The notes beneath the pieces were generated by a model. It was given only the letters and a program-made list of their open reading frames with translations. It searched no databases and was not told the DNA's origin. 64,000 nucleotides of DNA, taken from assembly GCF_037042905.1 (NCBI RefSeq), contig NC_087246.1:31238001-31302000 (forward strand). Direction: 5' to 3'. Origin of the DNA: Lytechinus pictus. Lineage: Eukaryota; Echinodermata; Echinoidea; Temnopleuroida; Toxopneustidae. Positions 12,001 through 23,530 of this stretch are shown piece by piece (position 1 is the stretch's first letter; every line of letters starts with the position of its first letter). Both the position numbers and the translations under genes were made by a program.

Positions 12001-14316
12001 TTTGATATCAGGACTGCCATAATGAAAATGTTTTGTTTTACAATTTTAAACTGAAACTTTTTTTTTTCAAATGAACTTTTAACATCCTGTGTGATGGTAT
12101 CTGAATGACTGAATCTATAATAACAATTGATAGTCAGTTTATTTCATGTTGAATGAAAATACCTTCTAAAAACATTGTGGACATTTAGCTGAGAAGAAAT
12201 ATTTTCATAAATTAATTATGTGTTACTTAGTCCATACTAAAATGGAAGAGCACCATGACATTGAGCATTTACAAGTTTAGTTGATAAATCCCATTCCCAT
12301 GACATTACCCAATCATAACAATGAAGAATGATTTTTTTTAGGTATAAGCCTACTGCCTACATCTTGTAACTCCAGTAGATGACAGGCATTGAGGGTGGTC
12401 ACCTACATTGTATTTCCTCACCTTAAATATCCTGAAATGTGTTTTGCTAAGTGTCTGGTAGCAGGGATTTCTGCTTATCTCGGGGCTGTTGTAACAGATG
12501 TCACAAGAAGGATCCCTTCCAAAGAGGTATTCTTCCTTTGGATCTAAGAAATCTACAATTTTCATTTAAAAAAGAGAGAATAAAATGAACAAAATGAAAT
12601 ATGGTTGCAGTCTTGCAGATTCAATTTATTGTCCTTTTACTGTACCATGGCCTGGATATTCAGTAAATATTATGTACAAAAGATGAAGGCGCGTTTGATG
12701 CTGATAGAAATGATAGCAACTCAACACCTATCACCAATAAATAATAATACACCTCCACCTACAACTCATAAAACTTTTCTTAATCACATCTGTTGTGGAT
12801 AGCTTAATTACCACTTGAGAGTCATACAGATCATACTATAAAATAGAACTTAAATATGGGGAAGTTCACCCTGGTGAGTTTTTTTTTCAATAAGCAGATA
12901 AATATTAGTAAACATGCGACTAAAATCCACAAAGAATAAGAGTTGTGACTTTTTTTTTTGGGGGGGGGGAGGCCATGATGTGGCCAATACAAATTCAATA
13001 AATTGCAATTTTCAAGGATTCATGCCTACTGAAAAAAAATATTGAAATTTGTCTAATATACTATAATACTGAATATTCAGTTATAACTATTCTGGTTTCT
13101 AATTATTCTATTTATTCTATGAAAGTCTAATCATATCAGAATCATTTGTTGATCATCAACAAAGCGTTTAAAAAGGATTGAAAACCTTGCTTCTTAAAAA
13201 AAGCTTCAACTGAAAATACTATTGAATTTCAAATGTTCATTAGCCATTACTTAGAATAAGTAAAAATTGATGTTTTCGATTTGTCCATCAGCACCTAGCA
13301 CAGTAGATGCATGTGTGAACAATTTGTTAGAGTTAAGCCAACTGTTTCAAATCGAGTTTGGATCAGATCATTCAGATGTGTACAACACAGCGAAAAGCTG
13401 AGCCTGAGGTGACTCGGCTCTGCCTATTTCATTCATTTTTCAACAAATATAAAAATCTTTAAAGTATTTAAACTACCACTTCAGGGTGCTACATAACTTT
13501 TTAGAAGCACTTTCCCAGTCGGGCAAGTAAATTTTTAAATAGTTGGAATATACTTGCCCAAAAATGTATTTCACTTGCCCCAAAAAATCCTTGAAAAAAA
13601 GTTTTACCTCTTCAAATGAAAGCATTGTGGATTTATAAACCATTGAACTTCTAACTGATGTAGACCTTTCCAAAGTGATTTTATCTTACCTGCTACATGT
13701 GACCAAAATTAGGGTCGATATCATATAAAAAATGTGGACCCTAATTTTCCACTGTGAGAAATTGGCTTTCCCAGTTTGGGCAAGTAGTTTTGGTCTTAAC
13801 TTCAAAACACTTGCCCGACTCTAACTTTTACTTGCCCCGGGCAATAGGGCAAGTACAGATTTTTGCTGACACTGTTTGTAAGTGTTTAGAACTTAGTTTA
13901 GTGACTGATCTCTTGATTTTATAGCCTAACTTACGATGAAAGTATGGTATTGTATTTGTAGGGGCTAGTGACAATGACCTGCACAACTAGTATTAAATTA
14001 TTACTAGTACTACATGTATATTGCCTTTATTCATTGGCAATACAAGTAAATTCTAATATTTAGGATTAGAGGGTTTATATTAGTATTAGAACTAGAAGTC
14101 AGACCTACCAACACTCTTAAAACATTTTCCAATAGGATACAGACGACCCCAAACAACCACCTTCTCCTCCACAAAATCAAAATCTCCTTCAGCAACCTCC
14201 TGCGTTGGAATAGTCTCCATACTCGACAAAGTTCCCCCGGATGACAGACTTGCACTCGCACTGCTCGATGTGGTGTTGGGCTCTACGGAACTCGAGCTCG
14301 AGCCGTTCAAGCTCAT
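43..14316 (-). CDS. CHEK2: Checkpoint kinase 2 (CHEK2), 5' part; continues beyond the left edge
   Basis: Serine/threonine kinase of the ATM DNA-damage checkpoint, acting in the nucleus. Eight coding exons, minus strand: 14109-14316, 12422-12552, 11889-11967, 10247-10312, 9574-9664, 6377-6485, 4069-4122, 43-107. All have AG/GT borders and phases agree at every junction. The joined protein reads 267 residues to the window edge. Order: Ser/Thr-rich N terminus with [14 protein letters not shown] (T38-Q39, equivalent to human Thr68-Gln69); FHA domain about 55-165 with FGRD (80-83, phosphothreonine-binding Arg82), SKTHF (105-109) and SSNGTFVN (128-135); kinase N-lobe with glycine loop GRGACG (191-196), VAVK (Lys213), helix C Glu237 in EEVRILKKL, then PCIIG...LYIVLEL at the hinge. 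The catalytic loop and activation segment are outside. Start: the ATG at 14314-14316 is the first ATG of the frame. Head-to-head with CRCP. Vertebrate CHK2 is the only family I know with this TQ, FHA and kinase order, so the call is firm. Confidence 0.94.
748..2848. mobile_element. Non-autonomous DNA transposon with 7-bp target duplication, copy 1
   Basis: The left end CAGGGCTCGACACTAGCGCC and the inverted right end CAGGGCTCCACACTAACC form terminal inverted repeats. They are flanked by the perfect direct repeat GGTAATA (741-747 and 2849-2855). Inside the left end are three tandem units of about 68 bp (788-1000) with ACTGGTCCGAC/GTCGGACCAGT hairpins. A pyrimidine tract of about 1.2 kb (1487-2667) follows, then a T-run/G-run junction and GTAACAAG. 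No transposase. It sits in CHEK2 intron 7. Seven-bp duplications do not fit hAT (8) or mariner (TA); Dada-type elements are one possibility. Confidence 0.8.
1487..2667 (+). repeat. Polypyrimidine tract (CTTT/CCTT)n
   Basis: Nearly pure T and C on the plus strand, in irregular CTTT, CCTT and CATT units. It opens long Ser/Phe/Leu reading frames that have no family resemblance and should not be taken as genes. Confidence 0.9.
3251..3866. mobile_element. Inverted-repeat MITE with TACTAGTATTCAACC motifs
   Basis: Left end ACCGTATGGGTACTAGTATT and right end, inverted, ACCGTAAGGGCACTAGTATT. The ACTAGTATTCAACC motif recurs inside near 3449, 3640 and 3662. GGATCGAATTATGCGGCGA and its near complement CGCCGTATAATTCGATC form an inner inverted pair. 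No coding capacity. CHEK2 intron 7. Confidence 0.65.
4255..4325 (+). repeat. Possible tRNA-derived SINE fragment
   Basis: TAGCTGTTGCGAC (A-box-like) followed about 30 bp later by GGGTTGAATC (B-box-like) recalls a degenerate tRNA head. It is not a foldable tRNA. Weak call. Confidence 0.3.
4701..6148. mobile_element. MITE-like element with nested inverted repeats and two perfect CRE palindromes
   Basis: Outer perfect 20-bp inverted pair: ATTAAAGTTGAATTAAGAAG at 4701-4720 and its complement at 6129-6148. Inner perfect 21-bp inverted pair at 4893-4913 and 5935-5955 contains GTGACGTCACC and a G-run, so each arm carries a full TGACGTCA site. The middle is locally GC-rich (near 5250-5290 and 5635-5670). 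No transposase seen; boundaries approximate. Confidence 0.6.
7811..8243. mobile_element. Near-perfect fold-back MITE, about 433 bp
   Basis: The left arm from GCCCGAATTCACAAAGG and the right arm ending CCTTTGCGAATTCGGGC are inverted copies over about 200 bp each, meeting at repeated TTTTATTCATGAGTCCACT. No clear target duplication. CHEK2 intron 5. Confidence 0.8.
8817..9107. repeat. Short fold-back repeat with AAAGGGGAAGTTCA ends
   Basis: Begins AAAGGGGAAGTTCATCCTGA and ends with the inverted form GGGTGAAC...GAACTTCCCCTTT. It contains AAATGACGTCACATATC. It resembles the larger 570-600 bp fold-back family elsewhere in the window, and a similar fragment lies near 19800-19960. Confidence 0.6.
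9140..9545 (+). repeat. (GAT/AAT)n microsatellite
   Basis: About 400 bp of GATGATAAT-type trinucleotides between CHEK2 exons 5 and 6. Asp/Asn- and His/Ile-rich reading frames here are artefacts. Confidence 0.92.
10494..10788. mobile_element. Fold-back MITE, GGCCCGTATTCTGAAGTC family, copy 1
   Basis: Left TGTATTCTGAAGTCATGGTT and right, inverted, GGCCCGTATTCTGAACTCGG. Same family as 53398-53698. CHEK2 intron 3. Confidence 0.65.
11000..11412 (+). repeat. Unnamed dispersed repeat, about 400 bp, copy 1
   Basis: Similar along its whole length to 31310-31706 in the same orientation. Shared blocks include TTTCATGAGAAAGTCT, GAAATCATGAAAT, GGACAGTGTAT, TTGGCACATAT and ATCGTTACCAAAACT. No coding potential conserved between the copies. 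Confidence 0.65.
12553..14108. other. CHEK2 intron 1
   Basis: Non-coding. Contains a T-run/G-run junction near 12951-12970. A repeat at 13483-13875 is studded with GGGCAAGT in both orientations, starts CAGGGTGCT and ends TGACACTG, and looks like a degraded transposon. Confidence 0.6.
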
Positions 14317-17300
14317 GTCGCACACACATGCAGTAGTAAACACGGGAACGCCGGGCCGAGTGCGCTACGTAAGTGCTCAGCGGAAACTCGAGGCTAACCT
14401 CCGCCACTCTGACCCGGCAGATGTACCGTGACGTAGGTATCCAATCCGGCGGCACGAAATACTGCGGCGCGAGATTCAGGAACACTGCCACTGGACTATT
14501 TCCTTGTTGAGTCCATCTTTGAATTAGCTCATTGGGTAAGAAGATGACATCAACAATCCAATAGTTTCTGCAAATTCAATGAACTTCAAAACAACTTCTT
14601 TCGTTTGATTTTGAATTCTGCAAGCAAAATCCAAGTAATTGTCAGTTCTTTGGGGTAAAAATCCAAAACACACCGTATCGCAGGCCTAGTTCTAATCAGC
14701 TGACAAACCACGTGGCGATCGCGCGTTTGCGGTCAACGACCTTAGGGTATATGTATCCGGATGATATGCGGATCCAGGATTTCGATCAGCTAGGGGATTC
14801 CCAATTATTGATCATGATCATTGACCCCGGGGGCCTCATTGACAGGCGGTACGTCCAGAGAAAAGATAAAAGTCATGGCATTTCCCAGAATATCGATTCG
14901 ATTTTGTCATATCTCTGAGCAGACGCAGATCCAGGGGCACGTGCCCCCTATGCCCACCCCCCCCCCCTTTTTGAGAAGCAAAATTAGAATTTGTAATGTA
15001 AAAATGCCCCCTCTTTTGAAATAGAAGACCTTTTTTTTTTTTTTGCTTGTCAAAATTTTTCGGGTTCTAAACATCCTTAATTTGTGGTTGAAAACCTTTA
15101 TTTTTTTTTTGGGGGGGGGGGGCTTGTCAAAATTTTCCTTCGAAAAATTTGCCCCCCCCCCTTTGGAAAATCCTGGATCCGCCCCTGTCTCTGGATGTTA
15201 GAAAAATAAAGGAGCTAAGACAGTGTTCAGAAATATACTGCTTCCCTAAGATTTCAGAAAGGTGGCCCAGGGGCAAGAGAGTTTACGAACTTCGGGGCGC
15301 GGCTGCGGGAGACGTTTCCACCCACATTTTTGGTCTGACAACTTTATTTCATTCTGATTGGCGGAGAAGCACATGCAGTTCCTTTCTGTAGGAAAGCATA
15401 GGCCTACTTTGTCGTATTCCGATGGTCATTTCATAAACGACAACCCCCCCCCCCCCCCCCCCTCTGCTGTAGCTTTCACCTACAACAAAGACATTGGGAA
15501 ACATTTTGTATATACAAAAATATATTTAACCTCTGCCTTTTCCTTTTTAATAATATTTTTGTACATTTTTTAACCTCTACGGCCCTGCAATTTTTATCTC
15601 TGCCCCAGTCCCCCCCCCCCGTGTTCCCTCTGCTGTACGGATCCACATGCATGCGTCATGAAACCTAACACTAAAACCATGAAGGATATGGAAAAACATG
15701 TATAATAAGGCCTTCATGGTAGCCTACACTTATATGCCTATATGTAAAGGTCTATGAGTGTAGGTTCTCAGGGACTTTTTTTTAGAAGGGGCGTTGGGGT
15801 GTTGGGGGTCAATGGCATATGAGCCAAACAAATTTGAGGGTCCATAAATGGCATGTGGAGCAAAATAAATTTCTAAAAAAGCAGCAAGTGAGCAAAATTT
15901 TAGAACTTTTTTACACAAATATCTAATTTTGTGATGGATTTCGACATAATGCTAAAAAATATTATTATATTCCACCCCCTTTCCTTTTTTTTTTCTTGGC
16001 TGTGAAACTTGTGGGGGAGGTTCCATGGTCCCTTAAGCCCCCCCTCCTTACATCAGTTGGGTAGGGTAGTCCTTGAGACTGAAGTCTTATAAGTACAAGC
16101 TATATCTTTATTTTCACAAGAAGAATAGGTAATTCATAAGAACTATTTAATCAGTAATACGAGCGTGAAGCACGAGATGAAATTTTTAATAATAATAATA
16201 TTAGGCATTTATATACGCCATCAATCTAGAAATAATCTATTCCGAGCCGCATTGTTTAATATTATTATTACCCCCACTTTATTTTAGCTCGAGCTGCCTT
16301 TCAGCGCTAATTGCATTCAAGAAATTAATCCTATATACCGGATACCCATTCACCTCACCTGGGTTGAGTGCAGCACAATGGGGAAAATTGTTTTGGAAAA
16401 ATAGAAAACTAAACAAATTTTGATGGAAAATAAGAAAGAAAAACTGATGGTTATCATGCATTTTCATATCACTACCATCATGGGCGGAAATCCCAGAGGA
16501 GACAGGGGAAGCCCCCACCCCCCCCCCCCACTTTATGATATGTTTTATGCCGGAAAAATACTTCATTCAAAAACGAAATAATACATGTATCCTTGAATCT
16601 TTAATATAATATCATTTTCTGAATATTATGTCAAAATCTATAACAAAATTAGATTTTTGTTATAAAACTATTGAAATTTTTGCTCGCTCGCCTAGCTCTC
16701 TTGCAACTTTTATAAATTTTACCCAATATGTGCCATATCTAGCCCCCAAAAAGCACTCCTCTTGAAAAAAAACATATTATGATCATCGATCATCTTCAAC
16801 TTCCTCCTTATCATCATAATCATACTTGCCATATAATCAGTATGATATTATTCTGTAAATTATCGCGGGATAATACAGACCACCCCTTTTATTATATACA
16901 TATTTTTATTTGATAGCATTTATTCCATTCATCATAAAAACCAGAACAAAACAAGGTACATGCAAAGTTAACATATATTACAATTTATGTCAATGAAATA
17001 ATTCAATGATACAAATCTGGAAAACATTTGAAAAAAAGAGTATATATAAATGAATGGGGAGGCAACTAGAAAGGCAAAGCCTTATTAGTGCTGCCACCTT
17101 TACAAAACTGGAAACTGAATATGTAATGTAATAAAAATGTTAATACTGAATACCAGATATAAACATTGAGCATAAAAAGGGGGAAATACAAATTTTGACA
17201 CAATGACAAAATATATAGACATAGATGTATATCAACAATAATTACTATAAAAACGAAAGAAGAAAAAACACCTGAATATACGTTATTAGAATATTTGCTT

Positions 17301-17681
17301 AGAAGTTGGGTTTTATATCTCCTTTTAAAAACATTAAATGATGGACTAGGTTTAACAGAAAATTGTAATTATTCCAGATAATTGGTTCTTTGCTAAAGAA
17401 GTGCTTTTTTTAGTTAGGTGGAAGTCTGAAGATCCTTGCGTATTATAATAATGAACATCTATGACCCAGTAGCCACTGATCTGTATCTAGTCTATATAGT
17501 GTAAAGATTAGTGGATCAAACTGGAATTCTATGTAAAACTGAGGCAAATTTTCATGTCGGTCATAACTGAAAGATACCATACCGAAAACTTGAATAACAA
17601 TGCACAAAAGAAAATGATTGGGACTACATAACAAGCTCGCTGTAGCCTTCCGAAGACGCGACCGAAAGACCGAAGAAGACA
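14317..17681. other. Intergenic region between divergent CHEK2 and CRCP
   Basis: The CHEK2-proximal 200 bp are CpG-rich and hold a CCAAT box and CCGGCGGC near 14438-14455, a plausible promoter. A repeat at about 14920-15190 has CCAGGGGCACGTGCC, C- and G-runs, GCTTGTCAAAATTTT and TCCTGGATCC. An ATAATAATA-associated repeat lies at 16189-16390. No further gene was recognised. Confidence 0.5.
16189..16390 (+). repeat. (ATA)n-associated dispersed repeat, diverged copy
   Basis: ATAATAATA then a TTATATACGCC stretch, CGCTAATTGCATTCAAG, and TACCCATTCACCTCACCTGGG with GAGTGCAGCACAATG. The last block closely matches 23646-23690. A SINE or MITE family. Confidence 0.6.
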
Positions 17682-20600
17682 ATGGAAGTGTAAGTATTTG
17701 TTAGGGAATATGATAACAAACATCTCATTTTGTTATGCTGTATGCACGAAAGGTGATTTTTATTCTACTTATTTAGTCAAATTTATTTGGCGTGTTTGGA
17801 AAAGCAGAGTCGGACGTCGGTGACGTGCATGTGTGACTGTGGCCATGGTGCCGTGGTTGTGTCTGTGAGTGAGTGTGAGTGAGTGAGTCTCACTTGCACT
17901 TGTCTTACCCCTTTCATAAACCCAATCATGCGGCTAATAGCAGCATAATTTGGTTGTAAAATCGGAGGAGGACCAGAGTTATCCGCTTCATTTTGATGCT
18001 GCAATTATCCGCATAATAGCGGCATCGGGACCAGATTTTGACTTTATGAACGCATGTCCAAAGTACAATTACATGACATACCGTTGGCGTTATAGATTAT
18101 ACGGATAATTGCCATGCCCATGGCATGATGGTGCGGTCACAACTCACAAGGTCACCCTTTTCCAACACAACTGCATCGGAGGGGGTGTGTGCGGTTGCCA
18201 TGACGATTATCCCCCTTTTTCAGGACGGGCGCTCGTAAAAATAGTGCGGATTATTTTCGGAGTTTGTGAACGCAATTTTTATTGAATTATCCGCATTACT
18301 CTTAGCCTTAGGCTTAGGCGGCTAATTAGAGGATGGGTTTATGAATATGAAAGGGGTATCAGACTCAGATCAGTGAGTCTGACTGATGTGACGTTAACCC
18401 GGTCCCGGGGAGCTACGGCCCGCTTCACGGGCCGGAGCCCTGGGGGCCGTTTCATCAAGCTGTTCGGAAGTTAAGAGCGACTTTAAGAATGACTGGTGAA
18501 CCTTTCTTACGCGCTTAACCATCACCAATGAATATACCATTTTCCACAAGAAAGGATCACCAGTCGTTCTTTTAAAGTCGCTCTTATTGTCTTAACTTAA
18601 CTTATGAACAGCTTTATGGAACACAGTGACACACCCGGACTCGTCCATGTAATTAGCCAGGAGGCTCTAAGTCCTAGAGGAGTAGAGAGCTAAAATCATT
18701 TACTAACGTATGCTTACTCTCCAAGGAGCCAGGGATTCCATCCCATTCATCTGCGTGTACCGCCAAAAAACCTGAAACTTTCGCCCCCGAGATTTCTACT
18801 TTCCTTCCAAGCATGGGTACTCTCCAAAATAGGGTAGAATTAGCCTGGAGGCTTCTGGAGAGTAAAAGTCATCTACTATACGTAGGCTTACTCTCCATGA
18901 AGCCTTGGTCGGGATACCATTGCTCTACACATACCGTAGGTGTTCCCACGGTGAAATTAGACCTAAATCACACATTTTATTAGGGTTTTGAGCCCAAACT
19001 AACGTAAATGGGCCAAAACAATATTTACCCCTGAATATGATAACGTTGCGTCTATTTATTCAGTAAATAGTAGTAAATTAGAGAAATTATTAAGAGTACG
19101 AGCGTTTACTTACCCAGTCTGTTATTTTCGCCGTCTTTGTTATCGATACCTAGATACAAGACGCGTGTATAGAGGGCGACAATATCATGAGCAGTGCCAA
19201 TTTAGATTTTAAAAAAATACTTGCATCGGCCGATAAATATCATGAATCGTTAAATACTTGCATTGGCCGATAAATATCATAAATCTTTTATGATATTTAT
19301 CGGCCGATGCAAGTAAAAATAAAAATATATGTACATGTAGAATGAAGTTTTTGCTTCCTTGTATTTTAAAATGAAGGGTTCATTTTTCTTTTATTTACAG
19401 GATCAAAGAAAGTGCTGCTATGTTGAGCAACTTTGAGGTGAGTAATTTTAAGTTACCCTCAAGCTATGGTGTTGACTTTTGGTTTTGATAGCATAGTAAG
19501 AATGCTGTCACCAGTTGTGGTGGGGTGTAAAAATAAATCGGTCTGTATAAAGTAATATTTACACTGAAAATTGAGAAATACATGCTCAAACACACATTTT
19601 GAAAGAAGAATGATTATGTACTATGATTATTTTGATTAGAGTCACCAGAGAATTACATGGAAAAGGCACCTTTTTTATGCCAGAATATTTAGTCATGAAA
19701 GAGTGTATAAAATAAAGTGTCTGATGCTATATCAAATGCACAGATAAAATTGTTTTCAATTTTCTGACAAATTAGAATAATTTAGATTTTATTACTGTTG
19801 CTGGGGAGCTACTTGCATGTGATGTCACAAAATTAAACTTTAACCGATCTGTATTCTTATTCCTGAATGGATTTTTCCAAACCTTCATTAATACATTTCC
19901 CTAATTTTCTGCTTCTATCCAAATCAAATTGATATCAGGGTTAACTTTCCTTTAAATTTACCATTTCAAAGACAGAATACAGAATGTGATGCCCTTTGAC
20001 CCCTATGCCTTGAACCAGAGTTTCCAACTATTAAGAAAAGTCATATTTTTTATGATTTTCATGTCAAATTACGCCATTACACTTTTGGCCTTAATTATTA
20101 CGCTTCTGAGTTATAGTAGGTATGTACACATTTAATACACGCATAATAATACATCGTGCAGTGGTGATATTTACTTACCTGACTAGGCAAGCTAGTGCTT
20201 TACAAAAGTTATGTTGCACCCTAGATTAATATTCCTGACAACCGTCCTGTTGGGTTGGAAAAACATTGCATTTATGCACATTGTGCATCTGTTCTATATA
20301 CCTCTAAGAAATTTATCATACTGTGTGGCACATATGAAATTATGACTTATCTCACAGTTATGTCTTTTGAGCTGCTGGAGTACTACTTGCAGCTCTGTTG
20401 AACTTTCCATCTTTCTTTGATCTTTCAGGTCCATGCTCTGCTTAAAGAATTACAATCGGGAAGCTCTCAGAGAGGGAAGAAGAGCATCAGTAAAAAGCAG
20501 CAGAACCTTGCCACAATATCCTATGAGGTATGTTATGTAACTATTCTAAAATCAGCCTGTTTGAGACTTATCCCAAGTACATGTAATCTTGGGATGTAGT

Positions 20601-23492
20601 CTATTGAGAATTTTCATTGCAGCAAGTGCATCTCTGATTCTAAATAGAAGAAAATTGAAGACAGCATTGCAAATAAAATAAGTTCCTCTGTGTTCCCCAT
20701 TTTCATACCAAAAAAAAAAAATCCAAAGAATTTAATTAGTATAATTTGATCTTATTGAGCACATATTCGAGGCTGAATAAATTGATTGGATGTTGATTAC
20801 TTTCTTTATATATTATTCGCATATGAGCAAAGTGAATGATAAAAAAAGAGCAGTAAGATCCGTTGGAAGAAAAAGTTTACATTCCTTTATCTTGATTGAT
20901 AGAAAATTATAGCTCACCAGGAGATTCTATTCTCTTAATTACAAAAATTACTAATAATAAACAAATTAAATAATTTTTCATCCAATTGAATGTTGCATTT
21001 AGATGAATTGTTTAATGCATGATTGATTTTAAGCATATATCCATGGTAGTTAGCCCCCCCCCCCAAAAAGAGAGAAAAATGTTTATTCAAGTTTTTAATG
21101 ATTTTTTTTTAAATTATTTGTTTCCTCAATAGATGTGTTGGTGATTGTTTGCATGATGCACTTATTTGGCAATTAAGCTACTGGAATGTAGTCAGTGTAG
21201 CTCAGGCAGGGACAAGTGGGCACAGTGCCCCCCCCCCCCCCCACCTGACACTATTGACACTATATGAAACTGAAAAACCAATATTTTAAAATATATATAT
21301 ATATGACAAGTTTTTCAAGATATTCCAATGCCAGAATGTCATATTTCATATGTGTGATTGAGGAGAAATCCATGCCATGTTTCATGAGACCTATTGCCGT
21401 TACAAAAATTATAAATTTCCCTGAGGAAATTGACCGCAACCAATCATATTGCATAATATCAGTAGCTTATAACAATGCTATGTTCTTTTGTGCAGACAAT
21501 CAAGTACCTTGAGAAGACTCCCTGCGGGCTTCAAACTCCCGAGGTAGTGGAGAAATTCCTGCGAGCTCTCACTCCATTCAGCCTTACCAAGTAAGTAGAA
21601 GAATTGACTAATCAAGGGGCGGCTGAAAATATTTATATCTTAATAAATAGAGTAAAATTCACAGAGCAAAATGCTGAAAATTCCATCAAACTCGGATAAC
21701 AAATAAAGTTATTGAACTTTAAATTTTATCAATATTTTGTGAAAACAGTTATATGCACATCGTCATGAATATTCATTAGGTGGGCTGATGATGTCACATC
21801 CCGACTTTCCTTTTTCTTATGTTATTGCATGAAATCATAAATGTTTCATTTTTTCATACATGTGTAAATGATGTGTCTCTATTATGATGAAATAAGTTGC
21901 GGCAATAAATAACTACCGGTAATGCACTTAATTTAAATTTTTTATTTTTATTAAGTTGTCAATTTCAATTCTTGGTGGAAAAATTTAGAATAAACCTTAT
22001 TTCATATAATAAATTTAAAAAGAACAAGTGGGGATATGATATCATCAGCCCACCTAATGAATATTCATTAAAACATGTCTAGAACTGTTTCACCGTAATA
22101 ATGCAAATCTTTAAAATTAAATTACTTCGTTATTTGTTATCCGATTTTGATCAAAATTTTAAGCATTTTGCTTTGTGAATTTTACTCTATTTATTGAGAT
22201 ATAAATATCTCCAGCCTGCACCATCCCTTTAAGGGCGATTGTGATCTGACCATTTGGATAATGCATCATATACCACATGTAACAGATTTTAGGTGTTTTT
22301 TTTTTTCTGTCACTTATCTTTGTAAACACCGTCTTGGTCCCTTTGACATCATCACCTGCAATCGATTGCAAATAGAGGATTCTGATTGGTTGATAGTGGG
22401 TATGATGAAGGATCTATGCATGCAACAGTGGTTGTGATCAGTCAGCCTCTGTTTTATTGGGCACTGCTAAGAAGTAATCCATTTTTATTATTTACTTTTT
22501 ATGTGGATTTTTTTTAATTAGATATTTTGTGATTTGGCCTAACTGATTGTTCATTGATTGATTGTTGAAAAATTTGTATTGATTTCAGCCAGTTGCCTAC
22601 TTAGGCAAATTCCTTCAGGAATGATTGAGTTTGGTTGTGAGTTATGTAGTCAGCAGGCTTAAAGGACAAGTCAACCCCAACATAAAGTTGATTTCAATAA
22701 AAGGAGAAAAATCCAACAAGCATAACGCTGAAAATGTCTTCAAATTCGGATGTAAAATAAGAAAGCTATGACATTTTAAAGTTTCGCTTATTTTCACAAA
22801 ACAGTTATATACAGATCCTGGTCAGTATGCAAATGAGGAGACTGATGACGTCATCCACTCACTATTTCTTTTGTATTTTATAATATGAAATATTCTAATT
22901 TTCTCATTGTCAAGTGAAACAAAGATTAAATCCTCCCTGAATGTGTGGAGTTAGCATTGTTTTGATACTATATGGTTCAGTCAAGTTGGTCCTTAATGTC
23001 AAATCTGTAAAAAATGAAATATTGTATAATTCAAACAATAAAAAACAAAAGAAATAGTGAGTGAGGGACATCATCCACTATCTCATTTGCATATCACTGA
23101 GTTGTGCATATCACTGTTTTGTGAAAAATAAGTGAAACTTTAAAATGTCATAACTTTCTTATTTGACATCCGATTTCGATGAAATTTTCAGCGTTATGCT
23201 AGTTTGATTTTTCTCTATTTATTAAAATCAACATTTTTCTGGGGTGGACTTGACCTTTATGTAAAAACTGACAAGATGTGTGTATGTAATCATCCCAGAT
23301 TTCACACATCCCAATTATTTTATAGTGATTGCATCACAGAAAGGTACAAGCAAAGATTATATCCTGACATAACCTGTTCCATGCTTGAGAATTCATAAAC
23401 ATTTTGGTTGGTATCCTCCAGACCATTTATCATAAAAATGAATTTTTTTAAATGATTGCAAAATGAAGCCACCATAACATTTTTTTTACATC

Positions 23493-23530
<38 letters not shown>

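Noticed and set aside
14189..14491. 100-residue frame overlapping CHEK2 exon 1
   Set aside because: Different frame from the CHEK2 protein; no family resemblance; CpG-rich 5' region leaves frames open.
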